DNA from: Akkermansiaceae bacterium UBA5688
GTDB taxonomy: Bacteria > Verrucomicrobiota > Verrucomicrobiia > Verrucomicrobiales > Akkermansiaceae
DNA: 5,368 nt
Reading direction: 5' to 3'
Assembly: GCA_002420315.1 (NCBI GenBank)
Contig: DIHU01000075.1
Span: forward strand, 1 to 5,368
Shown: positions 1-5,081 of the stretch, in pieces
Numbering within the stretch: the stretch's first letter is position 1
How the letters are laid out: each line of letters starts with the position of its first letter
Made by a program: the position numbers and the translations under genes
The notes under the pieces: model-generated
Seen by the model: the letters and a program-made list of their open reading frames with translations, nothing else
Told to the model about the DNA's origin: nothing
The model's database searches: none

Positions 1-144
1 CCGTTAGGATCACCGTTAGGGTCGCCGTTTGGATCACCGTTTGGATCACCGTTAGGGTTGCCGTTTGGATCACCGTTTGGATCACCGTTAGGGTCGCCGT
101 TTGGATCACCGTTAGGGTCTCCGTTTGGATCACCATTTAAATCA
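1..144 (-). repeat. 12-bp tandem repeat encoding Gly-Asp-Pro-Asn tail (open at window edge)
   Basis: Twelve units of exactly 12 bp, in frame, starting next to the cupredoxin module (residue 1593) and continuing beyond the window. The plus-strand unit is ccgtttggatca (type A) or ccgttagggtcg (type B). Ten units code for GDPN; the unit at 49-60 gives GNPN and the first unit at 133-144 is diverged (DLNG). Types A and B differ by synonymous third-position changes in the Gly, Asp and Pro codons. Copy-number changes would keep the frame. The tract resembles an acidic, turn-rich linker; the DxNGD spacing allows calcium binding but does not prove it. Confidence 0.93.
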
Positions 145-3100
145 CCAAAAGTAATCAAGTTACCCATTCCAGCGTGTATGGTGCAGTAATAATCACCCAT
201 GCCTGACGCATTTGCTGGAACAGTAACGATTAAACGTGTTCCAACCGATCTGATATCTAAAGTCCAGCCAACATCCTCAAGTTTGAGGGCCAGTGGATGG
301 CTATTAGTTGAGGCATCAGAGAGGTCAAAGACATAAGTTTCTCCAGGTTCGAGCTGTAACGCTGGAGCTTCGACGCCATTTACGAAGTATCGATTGCCAC
401 TACTTGCTGAGTTCACAGTGATGACAAAGGTTTGTGCCACGCGCAGAACGGTTACCGTTCTTGTAGCACTTCCAGTATTTCCTGCCGCATCTGTAGCAGT
501 GTAAGTAATCGTATAAGCTCCAACAGCACTCGTGTCCACTGCGCCTGAAACGGTCACTGTTTCACCGGTATCAACGGTTGCTCCAGCATCCGTCCAAGTA
601 GAACCCTGTTCTACTGTATCCGTGCCACTTGCAACCGTGATCACTGGTGCGGTTGTATCCACTACAGGATCCTTCATTTCTATCATGAGCGGGCTCAAAA
701 AACTCCCGACGGCTCCTCCGCTCGTGATCACTGCGCTTGTATCGCTATTCTCATGCGTCACTCCTATGCTCGCATCGTAGACCTTGAAATTAGCAGTCTC
801 ACTCCCCCCTGCTGCGTTCACCTGAGCATTCACCCATGCCACACCTCCATTGATAATCACCTCTTGCTTGCCCCTCAACTCGCTCCCCACATAAATCGCT
901 ACCACATCTCCGCTTTCTGCAACTTCTCCCTCGATCGTCACCTGACCAATTAATGTCGTGGAATTGTTTGCGTAGACGACAACATCCCCAAAACTTTCTC
1001 CATTTGGGTCACTATTCGGATCGCCGTTTGGATCACTATTAGAGCCGCTTTCGCCATTTCCAACTACTGTAACAGGCAAAAAATGGAATGGCTTCCCACC
1101 GTGTACATTAAACTCGAGTGTGTAAGATCCGGAAACTTCTAGAGGAACAGTTCCGAAAAGCCTAGCCGGTCTGGAAGCACCATCATAATTAATCCATTCG
1201 GGCTTGGAATCAGCAAAACGTAGGTTGCCGTATTGATCACCCATATAGGTGTCATCATCGTCGAGATCCTCTAAGACAACTGGAATGTCAAAATTCTGAC
1301 CAGGTGAAAAGTTGTAAGCCGAATCCAGATTTAATACTTTTAATTTTCCATCAAAGCTTACCTCAATAGAAAAGGGGCTAAATACGGCCGACTGATTGCC
1401 GTTGGAAGCTGCGATTGTAATGTCACTGTAAGTTCCTCCATCATTAGCAAGTGGGGTCCCAAAAATCCGACCGGTTGAAGCATCCAATCTCAGCCAGTTA
1501 GGGAGATTTGATGCGGAAAATGAGACAACCCCTGCAACCTGAGAACCTTTTAACAAGGAGGGTTTAAAATCATATGGCCGCATTGCCATCAATCTAGTTC
1601 GAGGACTCCCGACTAAACGAAGTGAAGTATCATTGGGAACGACACCAATCGAAAATAAAACCGAACGAATATGGACGTGTGGAGTTTCAAATTTAATGAA
1701 CAGATCCTTATGTTCGCCGATATCATCGTTAGATGGAGTCAGTGTAATCCCTAAGGAATCTTTCTGTAACCATGATGGATTGAATTCATCGTTCGGTTGT
1801 TTCAAAGAGCGTATTGAAAAATTAAAATCACCCTCAATTGAACCTTGTATATTAAAAGAATGGGTTAGCGTTTGTCCGGCCGTTACCTGTAGGTCAACTA
1901 GATTGGTGATGGCGAAACCAGGTTTATCAGGTTCCCGAAAGAAAAGCTGGAAAGGGTCGGTGAAGACCTCGGTCGTACCGTCAAAAACACTGATCTTTAG
2001 TGGGGAACTCTCAGCTTCATGGCCTGCATCGGTTTTCCCATAAAGTTCCCCAGTCTTGGAATTAAAGGAAAGACCTTCAATTTCGTTTGGTCGGCTGGGA
2101 TCGGCAAAATGAAGGCTGAAACTAAGATGATCCTGCGGAGTATCGGGATCTGTAACAACCATAGGAATACTGAAAGCTGTGCCGTTCGAAATTGTTTGCG
2201 AAACTGGACCATTTACTATTACCGGGGGTTGATTCACTGAGTTTCCCTGCGGAAAATAAACAGAGAGCAGATAATCTATCTGATCACTCATTCCCTTTGC
2301 ACGGGCTTCATCATACACCTGCTCTAATCCTTTATAGCGGAAGACCTGAAATCCATTTCTATCATCACTCCAATAACCCTTGGTCCAGCCTCCTGTTTGC
2401 AAGCCTGCAAAATAAGCTCTAAAGGCGCTATTGTTAGCAGGGATAATGCTCTGATAACGTTCTAGCCTAGCTTTGAATTCAGTGGCTTTGGGAAGGTGAT
2501 CTAGTTCAATAGCCAATTTCGCTGAGGGAATGATCCCCCAAAAATGAAAGATAGGTGCTAAATTCTTGTTGTTTGCAAAGGAAGCTTTACGGATAAAGTC
2601 GTCGTCCGCTATGCCGTAATTAATCACGCGATTGCCTTGAGCTCCCACATTCATAAATACAGCATGAGCATTACCAACAGCCTCCCAACCGTATAGGTTA
2701 GCTAATTCCACAAACTTGCCATGACCGCGTGACTGATACCGAATTTCGTTCCAGACATAGCCCAATTCGGTTGCCCCCTCATTCCAGGCCTTGTCCCATT
2801 GCTCAAAATCGTAACTCATACGTTTGTTTGCAGAGAAGTTCGGCGAAGTCATCCAATCAATAGCTGCCTGATCAAGACTCAGGCCCTGATCAATCGATTG
2901 CGCCATGGCGTCAGTAGTAAGATCAAGCCCGTAGGCGAGATTGTAGGCGGCTACGGCGGGAAGGTTAACATTCGATTCCTGCTCTTGATAACCTAAGGTC
3001 GGAAAGTTGTGAGCATGACTCATTTCATGCAAAACAATAAACTCCGCAGATATTCCATTTGAATTTGAGTTAGGGCGCGGATCTAGAAAGTTCTCCCATG

Positions 3101-4922
3101 AATCAAGATCATTTGCGGGAACTAGTGGCAACGGATTTGCTGCAGGTGCCGCAGTGCCTCCCGCCACATTCTGCCGATCCGCCATAAAAAAATAAGGGCG
3201 AGCACGCTCTAGAGAGCGACCACCAACAACAGAAAAGGCATCAAGTATTGAGTCCCACTCAGCAAGAATTTCCTGAGGAGATAACGTTCCCTTATCAAAA
3301 AGTGCTCTAGGAGCTGATAACTGGACCTTGTCAGATTCAAACTCTACCCAGGGAATGTTGGCCGTCGCTTTTGCGGCTTCCCACTCCTGTTGGGTTGTTT
3401 CAAATCCAGTCCGTGTGGAGAAATATGGCGTTTTTACGGCATTAACAACCGTGACCGACAGGTCACCCAGATTTGACCCGTCTGGCACTCGAACGAGAAT
3501 CGAACCACCCATTGGATTCATTACCTGAACGGTTGCGTTGTTTACACCGTAGGAAAGGCTGATGCGATTGAGACGGTTATAAGGGCGAACGTAATATGTA
3601 TTCCAAAAGTGAACCCCAACCAACACTCGAATATTTTTACCCAATACCTCTTCTGGAAAAGTTAATGAAACAATTTCACCTGGCGCTGCATAATAGCCAG
3701 TCATTCGATAGGCATGCTCACTCCCATTTTCCTGAAGACCAGTGGTTTTGTTATATGTCCCATTAATTTGAAGGTTGGCCGGATTTGAAGTTGTTGTCCG
3801 CAAAGCATCTACCTTGGGGACTCCAGGCCAAACCGATGCTTCTTCAAAAGAAAAACCTTCGAGGGACTGCAGGTCCCCACCAACATACAAATTATCGAGC
3901 ATCCATTGCTTCACGAAAAAGACAGTCTGCGCCACTAAATCAAGATCGCTTAGCGGCACTCTGTCCTCGCTTTTAAAAAGCGCATCGTACTGAGCTTCAT
4001 ATGTGTTCAGGAAAACCTTGAGCTCAGAGAGCGCATTTTGCGCTGCCGCCACATCTAATTCAAAGTAAAGGAGAGACTTTGCTTCCTTCAATTGCTCCGA
4101 CGTCATGATAATAGAACCATTTACGTGGGCTGTGAGATCATTTAATGTTTGCTTGACGAGCTGTGAATTCCCAGGAACTACGGTGGGCTCAACTATAAAA
4201 TTATCCACCAACAATTTCGCACCAGTATCAGCTTCTGCATCACTAGTATCCCCAAGGGGGTAATAGGCCGTTCCCCCAATCTGCACAGGATTGACAGAGC
4301 TTAGATGGTTGCGAAAATTGGCAAGACTGAAACCTTCCTCTACAAAAAGCTCATGAAACTGCTGTTGGTCGTCGAAGATATATACAACTCGTGGTGCTTC
4401 ACGGTCCAATTCCAAGGTGGCTACCACTTCATACCACTTATTAGGTAACACGACGCCTAACTCACCCTGACGGTCATCAGAGCCGAGTCCGTCGCCGACT
4501 GATTGTGACAGATACATTGATTCTCCATCACTGCGGATATCCATCCTGAAACCAGGCAAATGGCTATGATGCCGCGCATTCCCGAACAAAAAGATGCGTC
4601 CTATTCCAATCTTTCCCTGGCTGTCAGGTGAAATCTTGAATCGAATCCTAAAACGCAATCGTTGGCTATCTAGAGAATTACTAAGACCCATCGGAAACCG
4701 GACATTCTCCAAACTAGAAAACGAAACCGCAGTTCGATTATTTTCAGTGACATAACTTAGATTAGAGTCCGAGACGCCATTAAACTGACCGGAGGTATTC
4801 GTTAAACTTCCGTTAAATTCAACTCTTGTCGGTTCTGCTGATCTCGATCTTTCAGTTCCCAAGCCTTGAAGCAAGAGGAATAGAGCAGTTGCTAGAGCTG
4901 ATGGTTTTAGAGATTTTCTCAT
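1..4922 (-). CDS. Secreted multi-domain M60-type metallopeptidase (partial, C-terminus outside window)
   Basis: Probable extracellular zinc endopeptidase of the M60/enhancin-like group, whose studied members cleave mucin-type or other O-glycosylated proteins. The frame starts at ATG 4922 and stays open for 1640 codons to the left edge. The start is supported by a signal peptide directly after it: basic MRKSLK, hydrophobic ALATALFLLLQGLG, likely cleavage after A29 (SRSA). Modules in order: LamG-like 33-246; helical 250-382; M60 383-800 with HEMSH at 632-636 and E649 in 'ESNVNL', so the family motif HExxH-x12-E is complete; extension to 893; four Ig/cadherin-like modules 897-1287; NSDPNGDPN linker; GDVVAIYVG-type module 1311-1418; DUF5011-like 1422-1492; cupredoxin-like 1497-1592; GDPN repeat tail. 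The ribosome-binding site is weak: an AAAAGAAG stretch lies about 14 bases upstream. The upstream neighbour on the same strand ends 132 bp away, so co-transcription is possible. M60 assignment is firm; the substrate is unknown. Confidence 0.93.
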   Translation of the reverse strand, partial: MRKSLKPSALATALFLLLQGLGTERSRSAEPTRVEFNGSLTNTSGQFNGVSDSNLSYVTENNRTAVSFSSLENVRFPMGLSNSLDSQRLRFRIRFKISPDSQGKIGIGRIFLFGNARHHSHLPGFRMDIRSDGESMYLSQSVGDGLGSDDRQGELGVVLPNKWYEVVATLELDREAPRVVYIFDDQQQFHELFVEEGFSLANFRNHLSSVNPVQIGGTAYYPLGDTSDAEADTGAKLLVDNFIVEPTVVPGNSQLVKQTLNDLTAHVNGSIIMTSEQLKEAKSLLYFELDVAAAQNALSELKVFLNTYEAQYDALFKSEDRVPLSDLDLVAQTVFFVKQWMLDNLYVGGDLQSLEGFSFEEASVWPGVPKVDALRTTTSNPANLQINGTYNKTTGLQENGSEHAYRMTGYYAAPGEIVSLTFPEEVLGKNIRVLVGVHFWNTYYVRPYNRLNRISLSYGVNNATVQVMNPMGGSILVRVPDGSNLGDLSVTVVNAVKTPYFSTRTGFETTQQEWEAAKATANIPWVEFESDKVQLSAPRALFDKGTLSPQEILAEWDSILDAFSVVGGRSLERARPYFFMADRQNVAGGTAAPAANPLPLVPANDLDSWENFLDPRPNSNSNGISAEFIVLHEMSHAHNFPTLGYQEQESNVNLPAVAAYNLAYGLDLTTDAMAQSIDQGLSLDQAAIDWMTSPNFSANKRMSYDFEQWDKAWNEGATELGYVWNEIRYQSRGHGKFVELANLYGWEAVGNAHAVFMNVGAQGNRVINYGIADDDFIRKASFANNKNLAPIFHFWGIIPSAKLAIELDHLPKATEFKARLERYQSIIPANNSAFRAYFAGLQTGGWTKGYWSDDRNGFQVFRYKGLEQVYDEARAKGMSDQIDYLLSVYFPQGNSVNQPPVIVNGPVSQTISNGTAFSIPMVVTDPDTPQDHLSFSLHFADPSRPNEIEGLSFNSKTGELYGKTDAGHEAESSPLKISVFDGTTEVFTDPFQLFFREPDKPGFAITNLVDLQVTAGQTLTHSFNIQGSIEGDFNFSIRSLKQPNDEFNPSWLQKDSLGITLTPSNDDIGEHKDLFIKFETPHVHIRSVLFSIGVVPNDTSLRLVGSPRTRLMAMRPYDFKPSLLKGSQVAGVVSFSASNLPNWLRLDASTGRIFGTPLANDGGTYSDITIAASNGNQSAVFSPFSIEVSFDGKLKVLNLDSAYNFSPGQNFDIPVVLEDLDDDDTYMGDQYGNLRFADSKPEWINYDGASRPARLFGTVPLEVSGSYTLEFNVHGGKPFHFLPVTVVGNGESGSNSDPNGDPNSDPNGESFGDVVVYANNSTTLIGQVTIEGEVAESGDVVAIYVGSELRGKQEVIINGGVAWVNAQVNAAGGSETANFKVYDASIGVTHENSDTSAVITSGGAVGSFLSPLMIEMKDPVVDTTAPVITVASGTDTVEQGSTWTDAGATVDTGETVTVSGAVDTSAVGAYTITYTATDAAGNTGSATRTVTVLRVAQTFVITVNSASSGNRYFVNGVEAPALQLEPGETYVFDLSDASTNSHPLALKLEDVGWTLDIRSVGTRLIVTVPANASGMGDYYCTIHAGMGNLITFGDLNGDPNGDPNGDPNGDPNGDPNGDPNGNPNGDPNGDPNGDPNGDPN
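147..434 (-). other. Cupredoxin-like (blue copper) module (residues 1497-1592)
   Basis: A beta-sandwich module of about 96 residues: 'QTFVITVNSASSGNRYFVNG', 'LQLEPGETYVFDLSDAST', 'SHPLALKLEDVGW', 'RLIVTVPANASGMGDYYCTI', 'HAGMGNLITF'. H1542 lies in 'NSHPLAL', and C1580, H1583 and M1586 lie in 'YYCTIHAGMGN'. This is a full set of type-1 copper ligands with spacing C-x2-H-x2-M, as in amicyanin (His53, Cys92, His95, Met98), and the His-to-Cys distance of 38 residues is also close. Modules with 'SHPL ... YYC..H.GM' are also seen in many marine secreted proteins where metal binding is untested. It could carry electrons, bind copper, or be purely structural. Confidence 0.75.
447..659 (-). other. DUF5011-like Ig module (residues 1422-1492)
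   Basis: Begins 'DTTAPVITVASGTDTVEQGS', continues 'TWTDAGATVDTGETVTVSG' and ends 'VGAYTITYTATDAAGNTGSA' with a 'TRTVTV' strand. This is the usual pattern of DUF5011/HYR-type immunoglobulin-like modules ('D.TAP.I ... G..YTDPGA.A ... GTYTITYTATDAAGN...RTVTV'). Its role is structural, as a spacer between the flanking modules. Confidence 0.85.
671..992 (-). other. GDVVAIYVG-type secreted module (residues ~1311-1418)
   Basis: About 108 residues with 'GQVTIEGEVAESGDVVAIYV', 'GSELRGKQEVIINGGVAWVN', then 'SETANFKVYDASIG'. The pattern 'G-D-x-V-A-x-[YF]-V-G-x-E-x-R-G' followed by 'F-K-V-[YW]-D' recurs in secreted proteins of Verrucomicrobia and Bacteroidetes, often near the C-terminus, but I do not know a firm function. 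Codon use differs from the Ig modules just before it: GTG is 10 of 18 valines and AGC is 7 of 10 serines. Confidence 0.5.
999..1040 (-). repeat. First Asn/Ser/Gly-Asp-Pro-Asn linker (residues 1295-1308)
   Basis: Encodes NSDPNGDPNSDPNG, about three and a half copies of a four-residue unit. It is a diverged short version of the tract at the left edge, with mixed codons (AGT for Ser, CCA and CCG for Pro) and no clean DNA-level repeat. It separates the Ig stalk from the next module and is probably a flexible or calcium-binding acidic linker. Confidence 0.75.
1062..2234 (-). other. Four Ig/cadherin-like stalk modules (residues 897-1287)
   Basis: Module 1 (897-996) opens NQPPVIVNGPVSQTISNGTA and has 'GLSFNSKTGELYGKTDAG'. 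Module 2 (997-1101) runs from 'ITNLVDLQVTAGQTLTHSF' to 'FSIGVVPND'. Module 3 (1102-1188) has 'LPNWLRLDASTGRIFGTP', the clear signature of putative Ig (He_PIG-type) modules. Module 4 (1189-1287) has 'KPEWINYDGASRPARLFGTV', a variant of the same signature, and an acidic DLDDDDT loop that may bind calcium. They probably form an extended stalk. Modules 1, 3 and 4 are confident; module 2 is the least typical. Confidence 0.7.
2525..3776 (-). other. M60 accessory and catalytic domain (residues ~383-800)
   Basis: The first half is the M60 accessory beta domain: 'YYAAPGEIVSLTFPEEVLG', 'IRVLVGVHFWNTYYVRPYNR', 'NPMGGSILVRVP', then 'KTPYFSTRTGFETTQQEW' (PYF at 499-501) and 'IPWVEFESDKVQLSAPR', which follow the family pattern 'APYF..G.TS...W ... 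APWAELE.DKV..T.PS' closely. The catalytic part has 'FIVLHEMSHAHNFP' (H632, E633, H636) and E649 in 'QEQESNVNLPA', giving the zinc ligands and general base. It closes with 'NLAPIFHFWGIIPS' (W795), equivalent to the 'L..FF..WG' end of M60 domains. All catalytic residues are present, so the enzyme should be active. Confidence 0.9.
3015..3029 (-). other. HEMSH zinc-binding active site
   Basis: Codons for H632-E633-M-S-H636. The two histidines bind zinc and E633 is the general base in gluzincin-type peptidases. The third ligand is expected at E649, 12 residues after H636, within the 8 to 28 allowed by the M60 motif. Confidence 0.9.
3777..4175 (-). other. Helical region between lectin-like and peptidase modules (residues ~250-382)
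   Basis: Residues about 266-345 are rich in Leu, Ala, Glu and Lys with helical periodicity (for example TSEQLKEAKSLLYFELDVAA, then AQNALSELKVFLNTYEAQYD), followed by 'LVAQTVFFVKQWMLDNLYVG'. It resembles a small helical bundle or spacer. Some M60 relatives such as the Pseudomonas IMPa protease carry a helical domain before the catalytic part, and this may be equivalent, but I cannot confirm homology by eye. Confidence 0.4.
4185..4828 (-). other. LamG/concanavalin-like beta-sandwich module (residues ~33-246)
   Basis: Starts VEFNGSLTNTSGQFNG and ends KLLVDNFIVEP. The pattern is that of LamG/concanavalin-like modules: 'RLRFRIRFKISPDSQGKIG', then 'NKWYEVVATLELDRE', then 'VQIGGTAYYPLGDT', then a closing 'VDNFIVEP' strand. 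Such modules usually bind glycans or proteins and often sit beside secreted enzymes in aquatic bacteria, so it probably targets the peptidase to its substrate. No specific ligand residues can be named from the sequence alone. Confidence 0.65.
4836..4922 (-). other. Sec signal peptide of the peptidase
   Basis: Residues 1-29. The n-region carries R2, K3 and K6. A hydrophobic core of about 14 residues follows (ALATALFLLLQGLG), then a polar c-region ending S-R-S-A before E30. No cysteine follows the site, so this looks like signal peptidase I cleavage and not a lipoprotein. The exact cleavage point is an estimate. Confidence 0.8.
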
Positions 4923-4999
4923 TTCGTAAATAATGTCTTCTTTTAAAATACGTGATACTTGGCCAAGCGACACTTTTCCAACAAAACTCTAAAAAAATA
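4922..4999 (-). repeat. Junction duplication, downstream copy (gene-end relic)
   Basis: 78 bp. In the equivalent frame 4973-4999 reads YFFRVLLEK, matching QFFRVLVE plus stop of the upstream gene, with the TAG changed to AAG. The copy ends at the A of the peptidase ATG, so the peptidase leader is derived from the 3' end and flank of the neighbouring gene or of a lost paralogue. Confidence 0.7.
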
Positions 5000-5054
5000 G
5001 GGTTTCATGAATAAGGTCTTTATTTAAAATTCGAAAGTCTTGGGAGAGCGAAAG
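4923..5054 (-). promoter_or_regulatory. Spacer/leader between the two genes
   Basis: 132 bp, AT-rich, between the TAG of the upstream gene and the ATG of the peptidase gene. Apart from the 3 bp at 5000-5002 and the ends, it is taken up by two copies of a diverged repeat (see the repeat entries). It includes a perfect 10-bp palindrome CTTGGCCAAG at 4958-4967 and the palindrome TTTTAAAA at 4941-4948. I find no convincing -35/-10 pair and no stem-plus-U-tract terminator, so the two genes may be read as one unit. Confidence 0.45.
4943..5008 (-). pseudogene. 21-codon leader frame containing a gene-end relic
   Basis: ATG at 5008 to TAA at 4943 reads MKPYFFRVLLEK, then CRLAKYHVF. The PYFFRVLLE part is the duplicated C-terminus of the upstream protein, and the rest is translated former non-coding flank. 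It lies in a different frame from the peptidase gene and ends 20 bp before its start. It is most likely a non-functional by-product of the duplication. A leader peptide is possible but nothing shows translation. Confidence 0.35.
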
Positions 5055-5081
5055 CTATTCCACCAGAACCCTGAAAAACTG
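5003..5081 (-). repeat. Junction duplication, upstream copy
   Basis: 79 bp made of the last eight codons and stop of the upstream gene (QFFRVLVE, TAG) plus the 52 bp after it. It pairs with 4922-4999, head to tail, separated by only 3 bp. By hand alignment with a single 1-base gap, about 57 of 78 positions match: 20 of 27 in the coding part, 12 of 20 in the middle, 25 of 31 in the AT-rich end. Confidence 0.75.

Noticed and set aside
1..144. Possible CRISPR array or intergenic minisatellite
   Set aside because: Units are contiguous 12-mers without spacers and remain in frame with the long gene, coding for a clean GDPN tail. It is a coding tandem repeat.
1..144. RTX-type or thrombospondin type 3 calcium repeats
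   Set aside because: The unit is a four-residue GDPN, not the nine-residue GGxGxDxUx of RTX nor the DxDxDGxxD pattern. Calcium binding stays possible but neither family fits.
1633..2043. 136-codon open frame on the plus strand
   Set aside because: It lies fully antisense to the Ig modules of the long minus-strand gene, has no signal peptide or recognisable motif, and its composition (many Ser, Cys, Trp) is that of a shadow frame.
1997..2212. 71-codon minus-strand frame, out of frame with the peptidase
   Set aside because: It overlaps the long continuous frame, which has recognisable Ig modules here, so it is a shadow.
4958..4967. CTTGGCCAAG palindrome as an operator
   Set aside because: It is a perfect 10-bp palindrome but unconserved in the second copy of the duplication (CTTGGGAGAG on the plus strand), and no regulator or promoter context supports it.
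4953..4985. Sigma-70-like promoter (TTGGAA, 18-bp gap, TATCAC) before the peptidase gene
   Set aside because: Both hexamers match the consensus poorly and they lie within the diverged duplication of a gene end. Chance matches in AT-rich DNA are expected.
5034..5054. Rho-independent terminator after the upstream gene
   Set aside because: The similar blocks CTTTCG and GACTTTCG are direct repeats, not inverted ones, so no stem forms, and no T-run follows a hairpin.
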